A stretch of DNA of 64,000 nt from Tetraselmis striata (Eukaryota > Chlorophyta > Chlorodendrophyceae > Chlorodendrales > Chlorodendraceae): the NCBI GenBank assembly GCA_006384855.1, contig VCJN01002186.1, forward strand, positions 52,982-116,981, written 5' to 3'. Under the pieces are notes generated by a model that worked only from the letters and a program-made list of their open reading frames with translations, was not told where the DNA came from and ran no database searches. Below are positions 23,631-34,553 of the stretch, in pieces. Each line of letters begins with the position of its first letter. Within the stretch, counting starts at the first letter, position 1. A program made the position numbers and the translations under genes.

Positions 23631-26538
23631 TCAGAGCTCCATATCACCGCCGCCGCCGCCCTGCCGCCCCTTGCGCGCCTTCCGCCGGGCGCTGCCGTTG
23701 ACGTTGCCGGGCTTGGCGCCGTCCTTGGTGGCCGCGGGCTTCGGCACTTGCGACGGCAGCACCGCCTGCGCGGCAGCGGGCGGAAGGGGCCCCGGGGGGC
23801 AGAGGGGGGGAGGGGGTGAGGGTGCGCGGCGGAAGGCACGTGGGGTCCCCAGCAAGGATCTGAATTGCCGAATGAGGAGTGACGAGTGCACTGCTCAGGC
23901 TGCAAAGGACAGATACAAATGACGTACGGAACAGGTTCGGCCCTGTGTTGGCCAAGCGCATGGGGAGCAGAGGGCGGCCAAGGAGACCCAAAGCAGGGCG
24001 GGCTGGCAGGGGGAGGGGGGGGGAGGGCAGCCATGGGGGCAACGGGGAAGGGCAAGGGGGGGGACGGAGGACCGCAGCGGAGACAAGCGAGGAGAGAGAA
24101 ACGGGGGGTTGGGGAGCGGGGGGGCAAAGGGGGCAGAGGGCAGCCAAGGAGACGGTGGGGGGTGGGGGGGGAGGGCGGCAATGGGGAGGGGAAGGGGAGG
24201 GCGATGGGCACAGTGGGGACAGAGGACCGCAACAGGGACAAGGGGGTCAGGAGAGGGACGAGGAGGAGGGGGGGGGGGGGGGGGGGGGGGACAGAAAAGA
24301 GAGGGGGAGATAATGGGGCCGGGGGATAATAAAGAAGGCAGGAGAAGCGGAAGGGGGGGGGGGGGGGGGGGCGGGAAAAAGAGGGGGGGATAATGGGGCC
24401 GGGGGAAAGCAAAGAAGTCGGGCGGGAGCTGGGGGGCACAGTGGAAACGGAGGGCAGCAAAGGAAACACGGGGAGGAAAGGGGGAAGGGGGGGGGGGGGG
24501 GCGGGCAACAGGCACCTGCAGGTGCGACGCGATGGCGGACAGCGGGTTGGCCTTGTACTGCGGGTGCCCCATCACCATCTGCATCCGCTCGTTCTCCCTC
24601 CGCCTGCGGCAGCCACGAGCACCGGTCAGGCAAGCCGGGAGCGGGGCGATGCAGGTACGCGGCGCCACCTGCCCCCCCCCCCCCCCCCCCTTGCCCCCCA
24701 CAGCCGTCACGACGCGGTACGCGATACGCATGAGTAGGCATCAAGCAAGTTAGACACCAGCCGCACTTTCAAGGCGGTGTTTGCTCTCGGCATGACATCG
24801 ATCGGCACACCGCACGGGCATCCCGACACACAACATCGCGACCCCCTCCCCCCCCCCCCCCCCCCCTTCCCCCTTCCCCCTCCTCCTCCAATAACAGGTA
24901 ATCTGGTATCCGTTCATAATGAGCGATGGGTTATTCACTGGCGGCTATTGGCAGCTCCGGTCTTGCTGCGTCATCAGTCCGTGTGTATTCCGCTCCGACT
25001 CGCGCTGCAAGCCCTTTACGCTGACACGGGCTTTAGGGTTAGGGATAGGTTTGTAGGTTTCATTCCCAGCTAGTAGCAGTCCCGTGGTAGCCGGAACATT
25101 ATGTTAGAACATCACACTGCCGCCGGGGCTGCGCCGCCGCACGTAGACGATGGAAATGATGATGATGATGATGATGCCGGTGCGGTGCGATGAGCGATGA
25201 AGGTACGCGGCGCCACCTGCCCCCCCCCCCCTTGCCCCCCACAGCCGTCACGACGCGGTACGCGATAACCCGAGACTGACGGTTTTTGGGTTTAGGGTCT
25301 CGCCCCATCATCCCCTCTGCACCGGCATGCGCATCTGTGTCACCACCGGAAACGCCGGCAGCGCATTGGCGTCCACGTGAGCAGTCGCAGTGGCGCCAGC
25401 ACCCCCAGACGGCATCGGCATCGGCGTGCGCGTTGACGGCCACAGAAGCGGTGACACCCACCGCGGCCGAATCGACCATCGTCCTTGGCATCGGCATGCC
25501 ATCAGAATATCGACCCGTATGCCCTCTGTGCATCGGAGGCTTACGTCCGGGAGGTGCAGGTTGGGGTAAGGGGGTGCAAGGCCCAGGGGGTGGGGGTGGG
25601 GGTGGGAAGGGGGGCGGACGTGATCTTCATGCGCTTGCGGCAGGCGCCCGCGCCCATGCCGTCCTTGCGCGCCTTGCCGCCCTCGCCCTCCCCCCGCCCC
25701 GGCGCCCGGATCTCGCTCAGCACGTCTCCCAGCGACGAAAAGTCCGCCAGCGCCTTGGACACCTTGCGCTTGGCGGCCGGCCGCTTCTTCTGCGAGGTTG
25801 CGGCGGCGCCCCATGCCAACGCGCGTCAGCCACCATTCACCACCCCCCCCCCCCCTTCCCCGGGCTGCTGCCGAGCCTCGGAATGGCGTGTCCCCACCTT
25901 CACCGCGCCGCTGGCCACCACCGCGGAGGTCGCCACCTCTGCGCGAGCGAGCGGGGCAGAGCCATCAGGGGTCCATGGCGGATGACATTTTGGCGGGGAG
26001 GGGAGGGGGGCGAGATGTGCAGGAGTAGGGAGGGGGGGGGGGGGGGAAGGGGGAGGGGAGGCTGTGTTTTAGGGGCAGAGCGGAGGGAAAGGGGGAGGGA
26101 TGGGGAGGGTGGGCGTGGGCGTGGGCATTGGGGGGTGGGGGAGGTGGAGGGGGGGGGGGGGGGGGGACGCACTGGCGAGGAACTTTGTCTTTCGCTCCAC
26201 CTTCTTCTGCAGCCGCTGGGTCGCCCCGGGCCCGCTGCGCTCCGCCGCCTCAAGCTCCTCCGCCTGCCCCCGGCCACGTACGCAGGCAGCGCTCCGCATG
26301 AGCCCCAACCCCCTCCCCTCATGCTTCCCCTCTGCCGCCCGCCTCTCATGATATCCCCCGCCCCGCGGCTGGCATAGGCGTTGCGCTGTTGGTGCGGAGG
26401 GGCGGCGAGGTGAAGGATGGTTTGCTGGGTGCGTGTTGCGCATGCGGGTGGGGGAGGGGAGGGGAGGGGCGGGCTCCCCACCTGCTTGCTCGCCAGCGCC
26501 GCCTTCTTGCCCGCCCGACCCTGCTTCCGGGCCTTCAC
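23631..26538 (-). CDS. SLX9: SLX9-like ribosome biogenesis protein (FAM207A family)
   Basis: Minus-strand exons joining in frame: 26482-26538, 26173-26263, 25898-25938, 25620-25789, 24516-24603 and 23631-23765, about 193 residues. Yeast SLX9 and human FAM207A bind pre-40S particles and assist rRNA processing and export. The order of signatures fits. A basic start (VKARKQGRAGKKAALASKQ) is followed by LQKKVERKTKFLAK. Next come KKRPAAKRKVSKALADFSSL and GDVLSEI, then RRENERMQMVMGHPQYKANP and LSAIASHLQ, matching the family's C-terminal E-R-F..V..HP.F..NP..AI..HL pattern. A basic Gly-rich tail ends in DMEL and TGA. The start Met exon was not found; it should lie between 26539 and about 27010. Three introns have C-rich sense-strand tracts right after the donor. 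Confidence 0.78.
24653..25267 (+). repeat. ~70-bp direct repeats around a 0.5-kb segment in an SLX9 intron
   Basis: The block aggtacgcggcgccacctgcc plus C tract plus ttgccccccacagccg, ending gacgcggtacgcgata, occurs at about 24653-24727 and again at about 25200-25267. The sequence between differs from the flanks. It is a partial tandem duplication or an insertion flanked by repeats. Confidence 0.8.
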
Positions 26539-27613
26539 CTGCGCAGACGCATCCGCACACGCCCCAGCCGCTTTCCTCAGAATGCTACCACCGCCAAGCC
26601 CGATTGCATGCCATACGGCAGTTGAACGCGATGCTGCCGCCGCCCCCCCCCCCTCGCCCCCCCCCCCCCCCCCCCGCCTAACCCGAAACGACTTCGTCGG
26701 GAGAGAGCCTTGAAGCTGGGAGGGGATCGAGGGGCGGGGGGCACCATCGCGTCGCCGTCGCCGCCGCCGCTTTCGTCGTCCTCGCGACGCCCTCCTCGGC
26801 GCTGCTGGGAATAGGCACACGCCCTCCTCGGCGCTGCTGGGAATAGGCGCCCGCGACGGCAAAATTGCGGCACGCGACGCCGGCAGTGCGGGTGCGGGTG
26901 CTCTCCGCCCACAAAGGTAAGGTAGCAGCGGCTGCCTCTGCGTCACCGACGTGCGCTGCTAGAGATGAGACGTGCGTAAGGAGCGATGATGGAGCGCTGC
27001 CGCATGGAGAGGACTGACTGGCGAGCTGGAGTTGGTGGTCCTCCACAGCTGACGACGTCACGCCGAGCGGCGCAGGACGTGCTGGTGACGGCGCGCGACA
27101 GCGGTGCGGACACGCCGCCGACCGCCGCTTCTGAGCGAGCAGAGCCGATTTATCCGACGCCCGGCGTCATCACAAATGATACATTTGATGTTCCGCTGAT
27201 ACATCGTCATGTGGTCGGTGTAATTTTGATCAAATTCCCTTCGATGGTTTGTGCTTATTTCGTTGTCCCACCTGAATACACACTATGAGATAGCGTGCCA
27301 ACGCTCGCGCATTGCGGCCAGGTGCTGCTAAATGCTGCCATCGAAAATCACTACACTACCCAGCGCCGCCCGTATGTATAGCGAACATAAGGCGCGATGG
27401 TTTCGCGGGAAGGGACTACTGTGCCAGCCCGGCGGTGACGGGTTGATGGCGCGGCAAAGCAGTAAACATATTATTTCGCAGGAAGCGGCTATCACATTTG
27501 GCGGCCAGAGCGGGAGAGCGGAGCCACAGAGGGTGACACTACCAGCATCAGCCACCTCCGTCGCCGCCACTCGCCGCAAGCAGCGCCTAAGCGGGGAGTG
27601 GTAGCACCGCGAG
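26539..27613. other. Divergent promoter region of SLX9 and TMCO1
   Basis: Should contain the first SLX9 exon and both promoters. A 30-bp direct repeat, gccctcctcggcgctgctgg, occurs at about 26790 and 26822. C-runs lie near 26643-26676. No other gene is supported. Confidence 0.5.
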
Positions 27614-28668
27614 ATGTATACCGACTGCCTGAAGGTGCGCACCAACGGGGCGCTCGGCTGCGGGAAGCGGCGGAGAGCTTCCCCTTGATTCGCGAAGTGG
27701 AAGGGAAGGTCGGAAGGGAAGGGGTGGGGGGGGGGGGGGGGGGGGGGGGGGGGCTGCACTGTGACATATATGTAGCCACGGAGCAAGCCCGATCGTTCCC
27801 GCGTTTTCGCCATGCTGAGCCATGCTGAGCCATGCTGTCGGCCCTTGCCTCTCCCCCCCACCCCCCCCCCCCCCCTTGACCAGGTGGTGGCAATCTCCAC
27901 CGGCGTGGCGCTAGTGCAGGAGGCGGTGAACTATGGCCTGGTGTACCGCACCTCGGCGTACCGCGGCGTGAAGGAGTCCATCGACCGTGCCAGCAAGAAA
28001 CTGGACAGCTTGCGCTCCGGCGCGCAGGGTGAGTGCGCGGGCGCGCCCGGGGCATGTGAGGGGGGGGGGGGGGGGGGGGCTGCGCGCCCCGCACTGTGCC
28101 CCTCCCATCGTCAACAATCCCGTGGGGTGGGAGGCGGGCCTGACTGATGGGCTGGGCCCGCCAGCAGGCAATGAGAAGCAGGTGAAGAAGAAGGAGAAGC
28201 ACATGACGGCGGTGATGAAGTCGGCGCAGAAGGACCTGGCCACCATCAAGATGAAGAGCTCCTTCGTGGTGGCGGCGCTGCTGTTCGTTGGCTACAAGGC
28301 GCTCTCGTCGCACTTTGACGGCGTCGTCGTGGCCAAACTGCCCTTCGAGCCGTTCCCCTTCGTGCGCGGCATGTCGCACCGCGGCCTCGCCGGCGACGAC
28401 TTCACCGACTGCTCCATGGTGCGCGGGACCCCCCCCCCCCCCCCCCCTTCCCCCATGTCACCATGCCCCTCTTCTTCCCACCCCATCCAGCCACCTAACC
28501 CAGGGTGGCGCGGTGCCGCAGGCGTTCCTCTACGCGATGTGCGCCTCCAGCATCCGCCTCAACGTTGCCAAGCTCCTGGGCGACATCTTTGGCTTCTCGC
28601 CGCCGCGCTCCATGAACAACGCCAACCCCTTTGTGCGGCCGGAGGACGCGATGGCGAAGGCCGACTAG
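27614..28668 (+). CDS. TMCO1: TMCO1, ER calcium-leak channel / translocon-associated membrane protein
   Basis: Four exons join in frame: 27614-27634, 27884-28028, 28168-28418 and 28522-28668, giving 187 residues; human TMCO1 has 188. The family's EMC3/Oxa1-like layout is visible. An N-terminal helix (MYTDCLKVVAISTGVALVQ), LVYRTSAYRGVKESID and a lysine-rich cytosolic coiled coil (KQVKKKEKHMTAV) come first. The conserved core follows: DLATIKMKSSFVVAALLFVG, FDGVVVAKLPFEPF and GMSHRGLAGDDFTDCS. The last membrane helix is FLYAMCASSIRLNVAKLLG. In animals the protein acts in the ER membrane as a calcium-load-activated leak channel and in the multipass translocon. The 7-codon first exon is supported by alignment of its start to the family N-terminus. 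It diverges from SLX9. Confidence 0.93.
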
Positions 28669-28750
28669 GGCGGCGGCGCGCCACTGCGGATACCCATATC
28701 CCCCCTGCGCGCGCTAGATGTCCAAAGGGGGCAGGGAGGGAAGGAGGGGG

Positions 28751-28828
28751 GTGGGGGGGGGGGGGGGGGGGGGGGGCGGGGCTGTGTAAAGTTGACTCAA
28801 TCTGACTCAATGCCCAGCTATCTGCATC

Positions 28829-28859
<31 letters not shown>
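28751..28859. other. Facing G-run and C-run downstream of TMCO1
   Basis: An uninterrupted G tract (about 28753-28776) is followed 55 bases later by a C tract (about 28829-28858). Together they can pair as a homopolymeric G:C stem of over 20 bp, about 85 bases after the TMCO1 stop. Possible 3'-end or replication-blocking structure; function not known. Confidence 0.7.
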
Positions 28860-28861
<2 letters not shown>

Positions 28862-30223
28862 TCCCGCTCCCAAACTATCGTACGCATCCCGTCCAGCCAC
28901 GCAACAAACAACGTCACATGCCGCTCCGCAACAAGGCCGCCCGCAGCGTCTCGGTGTGCTGCATCTGCACGCTGCCGGCGCGTGCCTGCGCTGCCGGGCG
29001 ACACATGCCCTAGCGCTCTCTCCAAGCGAGCCCTCCCCGCAACCCCATGCCGGCCGGTTCACCGCTGCCGAGCTGCCTCACAGCCCCATGGCGGCTCGCA
29101 GCCTGCCACGGCAAAGGCGGTGGCTTGAGAGGGGGACCGCCATGCCGACTATCAGCGACGGCATCCCAGCGCAATTGATGCACTTGTGCGCGCGGACATA
29201 GAGTGACACTGCAGTCATTGAGAGAACCATAACTGCCGACCATCACGCGGAGTGGAAGCCCTGGATCCCTAACCTCTGCACATGCTGTATGTATTTGTAT
29301 GCATACAAGGGAACTGCATATGTTCGACCGTAGACGCGGTGCTGAGCTGATGAGTGCATACACGCCTCCCGCATGAGCAGACGAATTCATTGATAGAGTA
29401 GCTCCAGTCTAGAAATATTGGACGAATTTCGTTTTATGGCCCGTAATTACAGGTACAAGATAATTTACCTTTACAAATGTGCGTAGGTTGCCATAATTGC
29501 ACATATATGGGTTCGATACACTATGCATCTGTGTATAAATAACGTTCCATTTGTGGCTGGTGTACAAATACTGAAAATTTTGAATTTATTTGCATTAATG
29601 CTCCTTTAAATTGTAATCAGTGATGGTATTTGAAATGTTGAAATTTGTTACAACTGAATGGCGCCCGCCACCAGTCAGCGGCCCACCAGGAGCGGAGGAT
29701 CCTGACTGCGGCAGGCCTGGCGGCACCACCACCACCTCCACGCGGTGGGCGCTGGTAACCCCTAAGACCTGTGGCCGGCTGGGTGCGGTAGGCTGAGCGG
29801 GGTGGCCAGTTGCCGCAGATCCTCGGATCGTGCGACGACCGGGAAGCCCCACGGGCTTCTCAAATAGTACTCGCAGTTCCGGTAGCGCCTGCTGGCGCCA
29901 CCGGGCAGCAGCCCTGCAAGGCGGGCTGAATTATTATGAATTGTGATTTGTTTTTAAAATCATGCGTGTACGGGGACGACCTCGGCCTTGCCCAAACAGG
30001 ACCGCCAAAGCCGTCGCAAACGCGGAGAACATCACCCGGTTTTGAATTTCGTACCGCCCACATGAACAGCCAGGGGTAATCTCTGCTACAGCATTTCCTG
30101 ATATCGCCTCCTGCAGCTAGCTCATGTAGTACATATGACCTGCAAATAACTCAGTGATATGTACAGTACCCGCAAACGCAACAGTACCCGCGAAAACACC
30201 GCAAACACTTACGCAAGCGCCAG
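28860..30223. other. Intergenic, largely AT-rich
   Basis: No gene. 29400-29650 is markedly AT-rich. Words such as gaaatttgttacaact near 29640 recur near 51180. Toward 30200, cagtacccg words appear that also mark the retroelement copies downstream. Confidence 0.5.
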
Positions 30224-33200
30224 TTGCTCTATTCAGCCGACGGCTACGTTAGTATAGCGAATACATGTACCAGTACCCGTAGACTATCTTCTAAGGGTAT
30301 GGCCGACCTATCCGATCCTTTGCAGCTAGCTCATGTAACTATATACCTATCCGATCCTGCTATCCTCGCCCAGCTGCGCGACAAGCACCCGTCTCGTAGC
30401 CACCCGATCCCAGACACCGTGTATGACATTCCGGTCGACGAGGCCGCCCTGACGGTGGACATGTGTGTGCCGTACCAACAACTCGAGCAGCACGTGGCGG
30501 CAGGTCCCTCAGGAATGCGCAACGAGTATCTTCGTTGCTTGGTGGGCGAATACACCCCGGCGTCAGGGCCTGCGGCGGTCCGCGCCATGTCGGAGGTCGC
30601 CTCAATGTACCTCCATTCAAGGTCGCCTGCCCGGGTGGTTCAACCGGCTCTTCGCCTCTGCTAGGCACGTGGCACCTGTCAAGAAGCTAGGCGAGGGCGG
30701 GGCCCGGATGTGCGGCATGTGGCAGTCGGGGAGGCGGAGCGGCGCGCAGCGGAGTGGGCAGTGGTGGACAACATGAAGGAGGCATATGTCTCGGTGCTTG
30801 CTGCCTCCATCTCGGCTCGGCGCTGGCATATTTCCGCGGGCGACTCTATGCTCATCCACGGCGTCCGCCTCATCGCCGAGAAGCTTGGTGCCGTCATTGT
30901 CCACACCGACCTTCGCAACGCTTACAACGAGGCATGGCGCCGCACCATCATCCAACGCCACATCGATTGCTCTCCACTACACCCTGTCATCCACGCGCTC
31001 CTGGCCTCCCGCACGGTCGGAGGACGGCGTGCAACATTGTCGTGTCGTGGCGCACCGTTGGCCACGACTTCCTTTTGCGTAGCGATTCACCCCGAGGTGC
31101 AACACGTTGGAGGTGAATCACAAACGGGGCGGCGCGCTTCAACGCCGACGATGGATATTTGGTGGGCCTCCCGGAGCACGTTTGGCCGGCTCTTCACGCC
31201 TTCCGCACGTCCATCAAGGCGTAGTCCGTGGGGCTTGAGGTGCGCTTCGACAAGATGCACGCGTGCAACGCAGACATGGAGGCCGCGCGGCGTGATGCTC
31301 CGGCCGACATCGAGTAGCCCGAGCGAGATGGCCACCACGGCATCCCGGTCCTCAACGTGCCGCTCGGATCACCAGAGTATGTGCAGGTGTACATGCGCGG
31401 CAAGGCGGAGGAGCTACGAGAGGAGGTGGACGCTAGCCTGAGCAAGCTCCTATCTGCCAAGCCCAGCCGTCGGTACACCTACCCACGCCATGCATCACCA
31501 CGCATGGGCCCTGCTCAAGCATTGCATGCAACACAAGGCGGGGTATTGGCTCCGCAACTGCCTCCCATCCGAGGAGGAGGCCTTTGCGAAGGCGGTGGAT
31601 GCCACCGTCCTCGCGGCGGTCGAGCGGGTGCTACGGGTCTCTTTTGATTCCTCCACGTACGGCACCGATACCAATCCGGTGGTCACCGATTTCCTGGCGG
31701 AGCTTTTGCACGACCCCGACCTATGACAACGGAGGTCGCTACCTTGAGCGAGGATGCAGTGGCCATGGCGCGCAACAGGCTTCACCTCCCCACTCGGTTG
31801 AAGGGCGCTGACATCCGCCGCATGGCTACCGCTCGTGATGCCGCCTTTCTCGGCTGCGTGAATGACATCCTCCCAAGGTTCCTAACTAGGAACTCCGACA
31901 CCAACACCCCCACCCCTGGTTTCTTTGACCCACAGCTTGAGTCCGTACTTGGCCGAGGCAGCTTCAACACAACTTCTTCCGCCCGCCGGTATGACCACTT
32001 CCTCAACGATGCTCGTGGGTCGGGCAGCTACGCCGCGGCGGTGCGCGAGGCGTGGGGCCGCCTCCAAGCGGCTGCTGATGGCCACCTCAGCGACGCAGAT
32101 GCGCGCGTGATGGAGCGGGAAGCGGAGGCTGCGTCGGGCTCGCATAAAGAGCTGACGGCATTTCTAGACCAGGCCAACAACTCTCGGCTTCGAAATGAGG
32201 TGTGCGCTCTCCCTGTCACATGTAGGGAACGGATCTTGTTCAACCAGCTCGACGCGGCGTCGGGCATGTGGACAGTGGTCATTCCCTCTGCGCGGACGGT
32301 CATATGACTCCGCATGAGCTGCGGGAGGTCGCTGCCGGGTGCTTCTTTCTGCATAGCCCCTGCTTGGCCCCGGTGGTTGGAAGCCATGCCATTTTGCCCT
32401 CGACAAAGCACAACCCCGTCATTGTTGACCTATACGGCGACGCGCTCATGAACCTCCCGGCACATGGAGACGCCCACTGGCGTGTTCAGCACGACGCTAT
32501 TGCATACGCCTTCCGCGATCAATGTGTTCACGACCTGGGTATCGCTTTATGCCGGAAGGTGGATGACTTGTTCCAGCAGGCAGTGCCTCCTGGCAATACC
32601 GTACCTAGGGATGTACTCAAGGACCTAGTCCCGGACGCCGAGCTCCCCCTCCCGGCGTTCAACGTCGTGACCGGGAGCTATGATCCCCGGAGCTTGAAGT
32701 CCACGTTGCTGGAGTTCAAGACTAAGTATGCGGTACGCGGTCAAGTACACTACAGTGCCCCGGGCGGCCACGGGCTGTGGATCGGTTTGAGTGCTCGTTG
32801 TTGGGCGACATACAACGGGGGTTGGCAGTGCGGGATGCGGCGTGGCACAACACGGAGCCCGGGCAGAAGGGCCCTCTACGGGACATCCTGGATATGTCGG
32901 AGTACACGGGCATGGTATTCGGCACATTGGGTGAGGTGAGCAAGTGGGTGCGCCGCATAGTGCGCGGTGTCGCATGCTTGGCTGCGGATCAGGGTGCCCT
33001 CTCATCGGTGCACCACCCCCGCTCACCAGGATGCCTCACTCGCAAGGGATTTCCTCGGGGTCCTAAACTTGGTGGCGGCTCGAGAGCGTGCTCGCTGCCT
33101 CATCAAACGGCGCATATTCGTCAACCCATTGCCGAAACTGCACAGCACGTCCGGGGATCACCCTCGCGCACACGTGCACGCATCGCCCGGACTCTGAGCC

Positions 33201-33256
33201 GTGCGCGTATCACTCATCCATTCCGCCTCATCATGCGGGATGCAGGCCGCCTCTAG
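30224..33256 (+). pseudogene. Decayed reverse-transcriptase retroelement
   Basis: Reverse-transcriptase motifs are scattered over different plus-strand frames, so the gene is broken. In order these are a GPSGMRNEYL block near 30505, a palm motif VHTDLRNAYNEAWRR near 30899, and the catalytic box FNADDGYLVG at 31138-31167. Next come a GIPVLNVPLGSPEYVQVYM block near 31340 and a thumb-like HHAWALLKHCMQHKAGYWL block near 31490. Beyond these, RLHLPTRLKGADIRR (about 31778) leads into a C-terminal module with DLYGDALMN, WRVQHDAIAYAFRDQ and TLLEFKT. The E-x-K in that last motif recalls restriction-like endonuclease domains. Several frameshifts and in-frame stops separate the pieces. The non-LTR type is likely but the clade is not fixed. 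cagtacccg words occur near both edges. Confidence 0.8.
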
Positions 33257-33339
33257 GCGGATTGCTGTGTTGATCTTTAAGTACTGCTTTTAGCAGTAGG
33301 TGGATTTGTTATTGCCCTTCTTGTAATTCACCAGTACCC

Positions 33340-34100
33340 GTAGACGACCATCAGGCCAACAACTCTCGGCTTCATAATGAGGTGCGCGCTCTCCCTGTCA
33401 CATGTAGGGAACGGGTCTCGCTCGGCCAGCTCGACGCGGCGTCGAGCATTTGGACGGTGGCCATCCCGCCCCACTGCGCGGACAGTCATGACTCCGCATG
33501 TTGAGCTGCGGGACGTCGCTGCCGGGTACTTCTTTCTGCATAGCCCATGCATGGCCAAGGTGGTTGGGATCCAGATCATTCTGCGCTCGACAGAGCACAA
33601 CCCCGTCACTGGCGATCTCTATGGCAACGCGCTAGCTAAGAACCTCCTCGCACCCGGAGGCGGTCACTGGCGTGTACAACACGATGCTATCGCAGACGCC
33701 TTCCGCGATCAATGTGTTCACGACCTGGGTATCGTTGCACGCCGGGAGGTGGATGACTTGTTCCAGCAGGCAGTGCCTCTCGGCGATACCGTACCTAGGG
33801 ATGTACTCAAGGACCTAGTCCCGGACGCAGAGCTTCCCCTCCCGGCGTTCAACGTCGTGACCGGGAGCTATGATCCCCGGAGCTTGAAGCCCACGTTGCT
33901 GGAGTTCAAAACTCTGCGGTACGCGGTCAAGTACACTGCGGTGTCCCAGGCCACGGGCTGTGGATCGGTTTGAGCGCTCCTTGTTGGGCGACATACAACG
34001 GGTGTTGGCAGTGCGGGATGCGGCGTGGCACAACACGGAGCCGGGATTGAAGGGCCCACTTCGAGAAATCCGCGACATGTCGGAGTACATGGGCAATCCC
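33340..34100 (+). pseudogene. Second copy of the retroelement C-terminal module
   Basis: Starts at caggccaacaactctcggctt (about 33353), matching about 32173 in the first copy. It repeats the downstream module with substitutions and small indels: ELRDVAAGYFFLHSPCMAKV, WRVQHDAIADAFRDQCVHDL, PRDVLKDLVPDAELPLPAF and TLLEFKTLRYAVKYT. The following cacaacacggagcc block is repeated too. A 5'-truncated second insertion or a local duplication would explain it. Confidence 0.8.
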
Positions 34101-34545
34101 ATGATAATCGGCAGAGTCTGTGGGGGACGGTGCGCCGCACTGTGCGCGGTGTCGCATGCTTGGCATGTAGTGTACCTGCACCTACTCCCAGCAAGAAATC
34201 CACCCGACGTTGTCCACCCGACTACCAGACTGCCAGTACCCGTCAGGTGAGTTCCGCCATTACCTGTCGCGCGCGCGGCGGGCGGGGTTGTTGTAGCGAG
34301 TCTCTGCGTGCATGGTACATTTGGCGGCATTCTCTCTACCGGAGTGCAAACGGCCAAGTCTGATTCGTCTACCCGTGCTCATTCCGCACCCTCTTCTGGT
34401 GCTGCTTCCAACGCGCAATTGCTGTTGTGGACGTTTTCTATTGCCTTTTCGGGTGGTTTCTGGATCGCCTTTTGCAGCTAGCTTATTTTTGTAACTATAT
34501 ATTTCAGTACCCGTCAGCCCGTACCCGTAGTCGCCGCCAGTATAT

Positions 34546-34553
34546 CATCGTCG
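34546..34553 (+). repeat. Left target-site duplication of the long-TIR element
   Basis: CATCGTCG, repeated exactly at 44399-44406. The next base, C, also matches on both sides, so the duplication may be 8 or 9 bp. Confidence 0.85.

Noticed and set aside
24300..24731. Proline-rich minus-strand frame across the G tracts
   Set aside because: It is C-tract translation within an SLX9 intron. Only the ENERMQMVMGHPQYKANP segment is coding.
25900..26946. 348-codon minus-strand frame
   Set aside because: Low-complexity Pro/Arg translation over SLX9 introns; the supported exons use other frames.
30710..31441. Continuous 243-codon frame in the retroelement as a functional gene
   Set aside because: It leaves the reverse-transcriptase frame before the FNADD box, which is read in another frame, so it is a shifted relic.
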